A stretch of DNA of 37,702 bases, taken from NCBI RefSeq assembly GCF_000003815.2, contig NC_049986.1:4991083-5028784 (forward strand). Reading direction: 5' to 3'. The notes beneath the pieces were generated by a model, which was not told where the DNA came from, did not search any database, and saw only the letters and a list, made by a program, of their open reading frames with translations. Within the stretch, counting starts at the first letter, position 1; each line of letters starts with the position of its first letter. This DNA is from Branchiostoma floridae. Taxonomy: Eukaryota; Chordata; Leptocardii; Amphioxiformes; Branchiostomatidae. Below, piece after piece: positions 28,521 through 37,702 of the stretch. The position numbers and the translations under genes are program-made.

Positions 28521-29640
28521 CAAGAGTTCGGAGACCTTAATACTTGCATGAAATATGCAATTTTTGTCAATTTCTTGTTTTATCTTGTCTCATTGATTAT
28601 GCAATATGTCTGTAATAAGCGTAAATCTATTCTAAATGATGGTCTTTTCTACCAAAATAGAATACATAGTACATGTACATGTGAAAGACCGTTCTCTTGG
28701 CAGAATTTTAATTTGTGATTAATTCTATAAATCACATTTATATCTTAATCTATGCATGGTAATGTACACCTTTAAGGTTACACATACACATGTCACACAT
28801 ATGAAGAAGTATTATTTACCAAGGAATTAAAGCATGTTCACACTATGCAAATCCTACCTTGCATAGTTTTTATCTGTAAATGTTCCAATTGCCATAAAGT
28901 ACAAATGTTACAAGTTATTCAAAGTCCCATCATGGAAAACATTTTAATTGGAGATTAAAGTTAAGTTGAGAAATTCCATAGCAAGCTCCTTGAGGGCCAA
29001 AACTGACTTCAAACCTTCATCTTCCCAAAACCTATCCACATACTTTATAATCACAATCAATGCAAATGTTCGGAAGTTTCACTGACCACAAATATCCAGA
29101 AACACAGTGGCATAGCCCACTTAGACTCCGTTGCAGTCTTCGAACGGGGCTGGTTTTTATTGGGGGGGGGGGGGGGGGCGTTGGTTCGCGATTTTCAACG
29201 TTGGCTGGGTTTTGTGCCGGGAAAGGGAGTTTGCCGAGGAAGGGAGTATGCTGTGAAAGGGAGTTTGCCGTGATAGCGATAAGGGGATACAGGCGACAGA
29301 ACCCTGAACAGAAGATTACCAGTGGCCTGAGAAGTAAACCAAACAGATGTAGGTGGGGAACATTGCGACCAAACTGGCCCTTCAGCTCCAGGGCATGCTG
29401 CAAGGGGGCCCAAACTTATACCACTTCCAACTTACATTCAAAGTTATGCGTCCCCCATAAAACAAGACCACAGGAAATCCATGGCCAAACCCACTAAAAG
29501 TAACAAGGCCAACTGTAGTATCAGTTCAACCGCAAGGAGGCCCAAAATCAAACCCGGGCATCAGGCAGCCACCCATGTACCAAATATCATCATGATCACG
29601 TTCCGTTCTGAAGATAAAGCACCGGAAACACTTACATGCT
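28521..29640 (+). repeat. Dispersed CTAGAGTT-family copy, diverged, with inserts
   Basis: It starts AGAGTTCGGAGACCTTAATA then CTTGCATGAAATATGCAA, as in the family heads at 19137. Later phrases (CCTATCCACATACTTTATAA, AGGGGGCCCAAACTTATACC, CCAAATATCATCATGATC) match the family end. A 17-G run (29162-29178) and a short AAAGGGAGTTTGCCG triplication (29220-29270) sit inside a segment of different character. Overlapping frames there are not supported as genes. Confidence 0.5.
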
Positions 29641-30220
29641 ACTGAAAACTATACCTGCATTTCATGCAAGTAACAATTGAACATAGTACAAAATAGAGGC
29701 ATAGAATAAAACGTAACATCATAATTTGGAAAACAATAAGGGCTAGCCTAATTTTTTTGATATTGTGTTACAATCGCGCGCGTGGGACTATCTCTTAAAA
29801 CAAAGCAGTCTTTTTGTTATCTACCCATCCCCCCCCCTTTGTGATATATTCGAATCTGTCTGTAGCATCGCGTCTCTTGAAATCTGCTGTACTTCCATTC
29901 AGAAATGTGAATAATGTATTAAGTACAACATCATACCTAGAGCATTCCATGACAAAGTAAAATTCATCTTCAATTTTTCCAGACCAATCATCGCTAGACC
30001 ATGACCTGCCGCCATGTCAGAACCACTGATACTGAATGAAGGGCCGTCATAGATACTCCGCACACAAACCCCACAGGAAAGGAAAGAAGGAAATAATAAA
30101 CATTTGCAAACGCCGTGGTGATATCGACGAAAAACTAACATTTACATCATTTCTGCAAGAAATGCAAGTAAAAAACAACGACCTTCAAACAAATTACAAG
30201 TTAGTATTTTAACCGAATCT
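29641..30220. other. Unassigned stretch
   Basis: No gene or repeat recognised; a 9-C run lies near 29830. Confidence 0.4.
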
Positions 30221-30601
30221 ATGCAGAAATTGTGTTCGGTTCTCTACATTCTCAGCTCCATATGCATGGTGCTGACTATATGCATACGACGCACACGCAG
30301 TCACGGCTATAGCAATAAAATAGCAATAACGTTACAAACAAGCAGTCATGGATACATGTATATATTATCTGTATGTGTGGATTCTTCTAGTCTGCTGATC
30401 ACATACCCGGGTATCAACGTGCGCTGGGTTGACAGACGACCTGTCAGAAGATTTCCAGCGTCAGTGACGGGAGGAATGACCGAGCTCCTTGTATGTTTGC
30501 TTAACGAGTTAAACACGGTTGTACAGACCAGCATAGAGATTCACAATGATGCCAACCTTTCAACGATCGCGAATTATTGTAGAAAGGTAGCGTTACTTTA
30601 G
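30221..30601 (+). CDS. Hypothetical open frame (126 codons), doubtful
   Basis: The ATG at 30221 opens a frame with a hydrophobic start (LCSVLYILSSICMVLTICI) that could be a signal anchor. A second half contains GINVRWVDRRPVRRFPAS and MTELLVCLLNELNTVVQTSI. A donor-like AGAAAG|GTAGCG lies at 30587. I do not recognise the product. The second half looks more protein-like than the first, so it could be an exon fragment; chance cannot be excluded. Confidence 0.2.
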   Translation: MQKLCSVLYILSSICMVLTICIRRTRSHGYSNKIAITLQTSSHGYMYILSVCVDSSSLLITYPGINVRWVDRRPVRRFPASVTGGMTELLVCLLNELNTVVQTSIEIHNDANLSTIANYCRKVALL

Positions 30602-31436
30602 TATGCTATTCTATAAAGGCACCGAGCTGACGTAAAATATCTTTAACAATTAGTCAACGTCAACAATTAAGTCATCCGTTAACGTAAAAGATTAAAATAT
30701 GATTATTATATAGATTTATCTTACGTTTCTTCGTACGCCAAGAGGATGACTTCTTCTTTGAGGGCAGTGACTGATGGAAAGTCATGTACGTTATTGATAA
30801 CTGGGTTTTATGATTTTAGAAGAAATGTGTTTTACAGGTTTTCTAGATGGTGAAAGATCCGGGAGCTTGTTTAATTCTTTCAAAGGGCATGTTGCCTTCT
30901 GCCTTATAATTAGGGCATCTACAAATAAAAAGCATTTCATATCTTCAATTTTATTCGTTTATATATGCATATTATATTGCGTTTAATATGTGTGTCTCCT
31001 GAACAGTAGTATGACAACTCCATGTGCAAGGAATATCAGCCTTAGATGTTTGTGTAGAGTGGAATAATCACTCAGTGGAACGAATATTCAACTCATCGCC
31101 TTTCTTTTCATTTGATTTTGTGCATATGATTTTCTTTGTCCACAAGAAGCCAATAACACAATCCAACCCCACAAATCCCCACAGACATGTGAAAGCTCGC
31201 CCGCTGGATTTTGGAGGTGGGAGGGCCGGGCCTAGAAGAAGCGTGCGTGTTCGGTTGACGGGGCAGGCCGCGCGCGTAAGGATGTGAATGTTAAGTAAGC
31301 CCTGCTAACCTTCAGCAACAGCCAAGGGGATTGAATCCATTCTTGAGCCGTCCTGTTTTAAACTTCTTCCTCAATATATGGATGTAAAGAGTAAGCACTA
31401 CTAACGCGATCACATGAACAAATACATGAGCGTGTA
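30602..31436. other. Unassigned AT-rich stretch
   Basis: No supported feature. The small frame at 31024-31287 is low complexity and has no signal. Confidence 0.4.
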
Positions 31437-31990
31437 TATCTCGACGGTCCGTACATTCGTATCGTATTTTCATACGCAGTCGTATGCACATTACGCACCT
31501 TATACGCATCTCAATCGTTTTGTGCCAGTTGATGGGGTCACACCTGCGTATATTTTCAAGCCGCATGAGTTCCGTTTTGACAGTTTGGTCAATTTCTTCC
31601 ATACGCGGTCGCACGCACAAGACGCACCTCAAACGCATCTGAACTGTTTTAGAAAGTTTCAAGTACGCCTGATAATTTGGGGCATGCACAAAACTATCGT
31701 TCGTACGCAGTTTGGTGGCCAAAACGGTATGAATAATACAGTGGTCTCACGTTGGTCGAGTGAGGTATGAAGACGCTATATGTTTGCGCTTTATACGCAG
31801 TAATACGCGGATATCGCGGCATTACGAGTACATTGCGTACTTACAGCGCAGATGCAACGCACCATGAATTTTCGAACAACCGTATAACGAATGCCCATAT
31901 AGATCAAGAGTTAGTTCGTTCTGCGACCGGGTTGCGCATACAACGCGTACTGATAGCGTGATCGACGCACACTCCAGATTTGGAATAAAT
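31437..31990. repeat. Dense TACGCA-motif cluster 1
   Basis: More than a dozen variants of TACGCA, ACGCAC and ACGCATC recur at irregular spacing (for example ATACGCAGTCGTATGCAC at 31470, ACGCACCTTATACGCATCTC at 31495). They make the block CpG-rich against an AT-rich background. A second block lies at 32745-33105. The spacing is not tandem. It may be a diverged transposon; the class is unknown. Confidence 0.45.
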
Positions 31991-31999
31991 ACGAAGGTG

Positions 32000-32744
32000 C
32001 ATCTGAGTCCAGACAAAACAAATCACCTCAAGATGGCAGATCCAGGTCAGGACCGACGAATTTGTACCAGGGGCATGGAGAGCTGGTCACACCTTGCAGG
32101 ACACCATCAATGTGACTGGTCCTAACAGAGCCTCCAGGGAAGGGAAGATGAAAGAGACCTGCCCAAGCATTGGGTCAATTTGTGTAATACACGTGTCATT
32201 TCACCGTGGTCATTTTGTGTAACAGATATTTGACTTTATTTGCAGATAATACTAGTACTTCCTTTTTGTGTGTAGAACCACATGATGTAAAGGTGCAAAA
32301 TAGAGACATATTACAACTTTGAAAGAGGGCGTAATTGTTTAATTTACGTGTTTGATAAACATCTTGAATAGGTTTTGTGGTGTGTATGAGTGTGATATTT
32401 ACAGTAGTTGAAATACTAAGATGATATAGGGAATCACCTGGGGAATCATTAAGGACAAAGTGAAAATCTTAACAGTGCATATAATCTTTTAAGGTAAATG
32501 ATGGCCCACATTACTGTAAAAGTACAGTGACACTGCTTCGCAAATTAATGAAAAAAAACCTCTTCACTGTTTACCTATCAATGTTCTACTTGCACTGCCT
32601 GTAAACAAAAGTATACGTAGTATAAAGTGTTCCTTTAACAAAAATACTCTATATTGGCAATGCTGGCAAACAAAAGTAACGTTATATGTAACAGAAACTG
32701 TTCTTCTGACACAACTAAAATGCGTTTGGAATGCAATTAGCACC
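32000..32744. other. Unassigned stretch between the TACGCA clusters
   Basis: No gene, RNA or structured repeat seen. Confidence 0.4.
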
Positions 32745-33105
32745 AGGTACGTAAGGCATGCGGTCGGTAGACGTTGTGTGCGTCCGGAATACGCCCAACA
32801 TACGTACCTCATACGCAGCTATTCGCAGCACGGAAAATTCTGTTGGGCATTTCATATGCAGTCATACGCACCTCATGTGAAATGGATACGCTGAAGTCGT
32901 AATGCAAACGCCAGATGGGCTCGACGTACAATTCAATTTATTTAAGAAAATTCCAAATATTGGGCGTACGCCGCATATTGACAAAATTTCATGCGGAAAT
33001 CATGCGCACTTGAAAATATACGCAGGTGTGTCCCCACCTTTAGCACACGTGCTGGGCCGTACTGTACGTATGCTCAAAACTAGCACAAATGGTTGAGATG
33101 CGTAT
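32745..33105. repeat. Dense TACGCA-motif cluster 2
   Basis: The same vocabulary as 31437-31990: ACATACGTACCTCATACGCA, CAGTCATACGCACCTCATG, GGGCGTACGCCGCATATTG. It ends with GGTGTGTCCCCACC and TGAGATGCGTATGAGG. Confidence 0.45.
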
Positions 33106-33179
33106 GAGGAAAAAAATCAATATTGAAATCGTATGGAAATGCTGTGGTCGTGATATTTAAGCGGGGCTGAGAATAAGTG

Positions 33180-33700
33180 GTGTATGTATGGCTTGTTTTG
33201 AAACTGCAAGGGTCAGTTTAGTGTCAGATTTTGAAAGGGAATAACTCATGATGGGGTTGACGGATCGTCATGATAGCTTGAGTGATGCTTCATGTAGTTT
33301 AATGTTAATTATGCAAATCGGAATCTAATCTACATAATTGATGAGGAAATTGTCTAACCCCCGCTTCGTTCCATCATAGAACTATTGAAACATGAGACAT
33401 TAGTAACTGAGAAAGAGAAGAATCCTGATAGATAAATATTATGCTAATATGGGCCTAATTTGTATAATTAATTAGGAAATGCTATAATCCCATTGTGGTA
33501 AATGACAAGATTTTCTTACTTGTGGCATTTGGACGTTATGTAAAGGTGAAAATCAATTATGCAAACGAGGGCCTCATTTGCATAGATTATGAGAATGCAA
33601 CAAATGCCTTCTGTCTTAGCATGGATTGTGTACGTCTGGTATTTTATGGAGATGACATTGCACCAAGGAATTATTTGTGAACCATGTATTCTCTTCAGTT
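33180..33700 (-). repeat. Dispersed CTAGAGTT-family copies, minus orientation
   Basis: ATAACTCATGATGGGGTTGA, CGGATCGTCATGATAGCTTG, GTTAATTATGCAAATCGG and CTCATTTGCATAGATTATG are reverse complements or relatives of the family phrases. At least two copies overlap. No gene. Confidence 0.55.
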
Positions 33701-33969
33701 CAAGCTATTTACGCCAGGTGCTCAATATTTATGTCTCCCCTCACGGATGGCCCCTGAACTCGCATTGTCTTTCCTCAGTTCATGCTTCTAGAATCTACCT
33801 GACAGGAAGGGAAATATCTTGCCTTATCATATGACCAAACGACGAAAGTTTTAAAGATGGGTTATTACCCGGTAAAGGTCGATGTTCTTTAAAAGGTACT
33901 ATAGCCGGTAAGATACGATTAACTTTACCTCAGAAACTACCGTCTCATGGTTCAGATTAATTTAATAAC

Positions 33970-34056
33970 CGTATGTGTCAATGGACAGTGGTACCATACT
34001 ACTGGTACCGTGAGTGTACAATCAGTAGACAGTGGTATGATACTACTGACACACAC
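33970..34056 (+). repeat. Two units of a GGTACCATACTACTG-type repeat
   Basis: CAGTGGTACCATACTACTGG and CAGTGGTATGATACTACTG occur about 45 bases apart. They belong to the same degenerate repeat that fills 37043-37645. Confidence 0.7.
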
Positions 34057-34139
34057 AGCGGTGGCTTTGGAACTACAGGGGCCGACTTTGAAAGGAAATA
34101 ACTCAAGAAAGGTAGCCTGCGTACCATCCTCCTGTAAAT

Positions 34140-34845
34140 GATTTAAATTCGCAGGGATCAGTTAAAAGTTCGTGGTAATGAGAAAATGGAGTGTTCGCGG
34201 TACGGTGGTGCTGAGTTCGCGATAGGCTATTGGCTCGTTCTCGTTGATATGCAAAAAATGCTGTCGTCTGCCTTTACGACTTGATATGGAGCAAATTATA
34301 GACAACATCACTGGTCCCTTCATTTTTTCACAACCCCTGTAATGTTTTATAAAAGATGCACCACAACATTCATATTGGTTGATGGCTTGGAAGAATATTA
34401 TAGCCACTGGTGGGATTTCACCCTCTAAAAAGCGGCTGTTGCCTGAGAAGAAACGAAGAATTCAAGTAGTGGCCAAAAGAAGAACAATTCAGTTCCCAGA
34501 ATGATTGTTCGGCAGGTGAAACCAGCTACCCAGACCCTCTGTCCGATTACGTCAGATCGCTTCCGTCACTGATCTTGGAGGTTGTGTGAGGTGGTTTATG
34601 CATGTCGCCAAATTCGGTAACAAACGTTACCACCATGAGTACGGTGGTTGCCACGGTTATATTATCCACGTATAAGACTAGAAATTGCCGTTTTTGTGAC
34701 GCTTTGCAGTTTTCTGGTGTTCTAAGGGTCGTTGACTACCATTTGTATCCCAGCTAGCTTAACAAAATGTTGTACAGAAATGACTAGAACAAACGTTACC
34801 TACCTGATCTGGTGTAAAAATGCTACCAACTTGGTTTCAATGTGT
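34140..34845. other. Unassigned stretch
   Basis: Only a small palindrome-rich spot (ACCACCATGAGTACGGTGGT near 34630) is notable. No gene seen. Confidence 0.4.
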
Positions 34846-35262
34846 AATTTGATTTGTAGCAGCTGATTCATTGTTTTGTGACGGCAGTCCTGGCAAATAT
34901 TTTCCATTCTCAGGTACTGCTCAGTGTTATAGGTGGACTTGAAGAGTCTGGAAGACCTCAATGTGTTTTAACGGATCCACCATTGTGATCCATCATTGTG
35001 TAGCTCTTTTAAGAAAGTTTAAAAATAAATGTCTTTTAAACGCCGATTGATAGAATTACTAATCTGGGACGCATTTGTTATATGGTAGATGACAATGCCA
35101 TATATAACCATAACCTCTCCTCCAGAGACTTGCGCCCAGCTTTGTTAGCTGACAAGAGAGAGTGACGGAAAAGTGTCTGCTGGTACTTTCTTGAGAAGTC
35201 TTATGTAGTGTTTGATAGCATTTATGGAGGCTTCCAATTTACTTGGGAACCTCTCTAACCTT
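34846..35262 (-). pseudogene. Diverged CR1/L2-type polyprotein fragment
   Basis: The + strand text tracks 13370-13835 piece by piece: GTAGCAGCTGATTCATTGTT matches GTGGCAACTGATTCTTAGTT; AAAAATAAATGTCTTTTAAA matches GGAAATAAATATCTTTTAAA; ATTTATGGAGGCTTCCA matches ATTTAGGGAGGCCTCCA. It therefore carries a degraded minus-strand piece of the region between the polymerase thumb and the zinc knuckle, with no continuous frame. The divergence suggests an older insertion or a sister family. Confidence 0.7.
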
Positions 35263-35499
35263 ACCCTAACGACGAGGCGACATGTAGATCTCAGAGTTTG
35301 CTGTTTTTAAATACAGCGTTAAACCGAAAACAAAATTTCGCGGTAGTATTGATTCTTTAGTGAAGCGGTCACCGCGAAAACAGCGAATTTAAATAATTTT
35401 CTGAATTTAGAGCTCAATCTTATCATTGTTAACCTCGGTTGAGCCAGTGGTTACTACAGAGGATTGTACAAAGGCTATGAAGAATGAGTCGACGGATCA

Positions 35500-35840
35500 A
35501 ATATATAAATAAAAATAAATATCAATTATGCAAATCAGAATCTAATTTGCTTAACTATGCAGGAAAATTTCTGAATCAACTGCGTTTCATGATAGGGCAG
35601 ATGACATATGTAACTGAAAAAGAGAGGAGTATGAAATATGAATATATCTCAATTATGCAAGACGACACTATGAAGACCTAATCAAAATGAGAAAATATCA
35701 TAATTCTATTGTGGTAAATAACCGGAATTTCACCGTTACATTAGGAAGTAAAGCTTAACATTATCAGACATAGATCATGCAAATCAAAGCCTCATTTGCA
35801 GATGTTCATACTTTGAACAACGTGTGTTACTAACTTCTTT
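35500..35840 (-). repeat. Dispersed AT-rich family copy with ATGCAAAT motifs
   Basis: ATCAATTATGCAAATCAGAA, TTATGCAAGACG and CATGCAAATCAAAGCCTCAT recur in the same style as 33300-33600. Confidence 0.5.
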
Positions 35841-36138
35841 GAGGAGAGGTGATCAACTGATATAACTTAGAATAAGGACAACATTAGTATAATGAATGAG
35901 AAACATTTATAATACGTCACTCAAAAATGTTAACGTCATTTGGCGAAGGGCGAATGAGGCCAAGGAACTTAAGATTCAAGCACATAGACAACTCCACTCT
36001 TTCGCGTTCGTCGATGTAAATAAGAGATATTTTAAGAGGGAAAATCAGTGCTCGTCAAGAGAGTGAATTCCAAACTGATTTTTAAGTATTGATATAAATA
36101 CAGCTAAAATAGTATGTTTTGGGGTCCTTTGTCCACAG

Positions 36139-36429
36139 TACAGTTCTGAAGTTACCGCGGTTCCACCTCCTCGCCTGGTGACACTCCAACTGTCGTGGCG
36201 ACGTCAAAGCAGACAACCAATCCACGGCAGTTGTTGGCCTGAGAGAAACAAACACTGCAGGAGGCTTATCTGGTTACGACAGCCCGAGTTGACAAACACC
36301 GAGATAGGCGGTTACAAAGTGCCGGCACGGGGCTGTCTGATAGGCAAACAAACGCCTGGCTGTGTCCGAGGAGGGGCTTACCGGCGATACCACCGCTGCC
36401 GTGGAGAGCACATGCGGATGGTGTGGTAG
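36139..36429 (+). CDS. Possible terminal exon of a small Cys-containing protein, doubtful
   Basis: After an acceptor-like TTTGTCCACAG (AG 36137-36138) a frame stays open for 96 codons to TAG at 36427-36429. It is Arg-rich with five Cys spaced over the second half (GSCWPERNKHCRRL; ARGCLIGKQTPGCVRGG; YHRCRGEHMRMVW), a pattern that could belong to a secreted disulphide protein. The GC content is well above that of its neighbours. I recognise no family and no upstream exon, and the opposite strand is also partly open, so this is only a candidate. Confidence 0.22.
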   Translation, partial: YSSEVTAVPPPRLVTLQLSWRRQSRQPIHGSCWPERNKHCRRLIWLRQPELTNTEIGGYKVPARGCLIGKQTPGCVRGGAYRRYHRCRGEHMRMVW

Positions 36430-37042
36430 TTAGAGCTGCGTACCAAAACAAATTTCAGGTACTGGTACAGAAACAAGGGCAGGTAAAGGGGCTTAAGTAC
36501 AGTTCCGAACCTACACCTGCACCTATACAAGTTTGGTCAAGTAATCTATCACGGTTTTCTTGGTTATAAAAATCAGCCGCTTCATATATTGATTTGTACT
36601 GATAAGAATGAGTTTGTTTAGGTTTATTTTCTTGTTTTAGTATTATTTATTATATTTGTATCAGTCAGGATCTGTGTATTTCTTTGTAATTATTGTTTGT
36701 CTTGTGTTGTCTGAACTATTATTCATATTACTTTTCGGATAAAAACGTTTGGTCAAGTAACGGATTGTATGTAAGTTTTAAAAGTAGCTAACAGTCTTTT
36801 TTAGTCACAAATTGCCATCTTTGTGTGGGGAATCACATATATGAATATCAAAACAATTTGCAACACTACAACATAATCACAATTGTCACCGTTGATTCGG
36901 GGTTTACTTGTTTGTAGTCTTAAAAAGTGGTACCCAGTACAATAGTGCTTTAGTTTGTTTAGGTCTTTTTTACAGGTACAGTACGGGTATTTAGGTAGTT
37001 GTGGTAATGGTATATCAACGGGCAGAGTTATCATCGGACTCC
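36430..37042. other. Unassigned AT-rich stretch
   Basis: No gene or repeat recognised. Confidence 0.4.
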
Positions 37043-37645
37043 TGTGATACCATACTGCGGACATAAATACATACTGTGTACCATCAGTAGAGAGTGATAC
37101 CATAGTAAACTATTGACACATACGTACCATCGTTGGACACTGGTACCATTCTTCAGGATATTGTTTCTTCCTGTTTCTACTCCTTTCTTACGTACCATTG
37201 CTTACCATACTTCTCACGCAAATGTGCCGTAAGTGTTCAGTGGTACCATTTTACTGTACTGACACTTATGTATCATTAGTGGACAGTGGTACCATGCTAC
37301 TATTAGTATTACTACTGGCACTTATGTTCCGTTATTGTTAAATCTACTGACACAAATGTACCGTCAATGCTTATGCAAAAAAGTTCAGCAGTGACACATA
37401 TGTACCGCCAGTGGACAGTGGTACCATACTACTGGTACATATGTGCCAGTGTTAAATGGTACCATGTTACTCTACTGACACATTTGTACCGTCACATGTG
37501 TACCGTCACATGTGTACCGTCAATGGGCAGTGGTACTATACTACTGTCATATATGTACCTTCAGTGGCCAGTGGTACCATACTACTGGCGTGCTATATAG
37601 TACCGTCAGTGTTAAATGGTAGCATACTACACACCTCGGATATGT
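37043..37645 (+). repeat. Degenerate ~42-bp tandem repeat
   Basis: Units built on TGACACATATGTACCGTCAG then TGGACAGTGGTACCATACTA recur with spacing of 41-45 bases in the last 250 bases (GGTACCAT-type cores near 37418, 37460, 37571, 37616). They are more irregular toward the start. A local CACATGTGTACCGT duplication lengthens one unit near 37490. Open frames here follow the repeat. Confidence 0.8.
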
Positions 37646-37655
37646 ACCGTTGTGA

Positions 37656-37702
37656 CAGCGATCTCGCCCCCCCCCCGTGATCTCGCCCCCCCCCCCCCCC
37701 CC
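37656..37702 (+). repeat. Poly-C terminal tract
   Basis: Two GATCTCG blocks, each followed by a run of C, reach the end of the window. This may be a true low-complexity repeat or a sequencing/assembly artefact at a contig edge. Confidence 0.8.

Noticed and set aside
29060-29497. 145-codon frame with GGGGGG
   Set aside because: It spans a poly-G run and dispersed-repeat sequence; the opposite strand is equally open.
31024-31287. 87-codon frame ending GGGRAGPRRSVRVRL
   Set aside because: Low complexity, no splice or start support, no recognisable domain.

Overview
The window looks like a piece of a lancelet (amphioxus, Branchiostoma-type) genome. This is an inference from four things: compact GT-AG introns, one coiled-coil gene of the EVI5/EVI5L family that resembles its vertebrate relatives, many degraded non-LTR retrotransposons, and a dense population of small terminal-inverted-repeat elements, minisatellites and CA microsatellites. 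Nothing prokaryotic is present: no operons, ribosome binding sites, CRISPR arrays or phage genes. Four runs of N (4767-5101, 9151-9310, 10839-10938, 11613-12031) show a draft assembly.

Host gene. The only gene identified with confidence is the 3' end of an EVI5/EVI5L-like Rab-GAP on the + strand. Four phase-0 exons (1831-1977, 3914-4009, 5767-5862, 7173-7601) encode the last coiled-coil stretch and an acidic, low-complexity C-terminal tail. The TBC domain would lie upstream, outside the window. The last intron appears to use a GC-AG splice pair. The introns are full of inserts: a palindromic element (2177-2822), a 1.24-kb insert flanked by perfect 48-bp direct repeats (4018-5357), a retrotransposon fragment (5390-5603), and a small mariner-type element whose right end has become a 14-copy, 38-bp minisatellite (6171-6992).

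Middle region. From 9359 to 12946 lies a 43-bp satellite with a palindromic ACAGGCCTGT core. A nearly complete but broken CR1/L2-type non-LTR retrotransposon (minus strand, about 12947-16715) sits inside it, and a remnant satellite unit continues on the far side at about 16718. Its endonuclease, reverse transcriptase and C-terminal zinc-knuckle regions are all readable but split by frameshifts and stops.

Right half (17-37.7 kb). This part is almost entirely repeats: further retrotransposon ends (17532-17705, 34846-35262), a dispersed AT-rich family rich in ATGCAAAT octamers, a hAT-type element (22640-23100), and a 1.53-kb TIR element with a 9-bp target duplication filled with 34-bp tandem repeats (23458-24986). 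That TIR element was invaded by a twin-primed CR1 copy, which itself carries another insertion. There is also a tRNA-derived SINE, a mariner-type element with long inverted repeats (27459-28366), CpG-rich TACGCA clusters, and a degenerate ~42-bp tandem repeat running to the poly-C end. A few open frames (18542-18877, 30221-30601, 36139-36429, 25502-25602) are weak exon candidates with no recognised homology.

The most interesting theme is that two separate tandem arrays contain sequence from the terminal inverted repeats of small DNA transposons, which suggests minisatellites being born from transposon ends.
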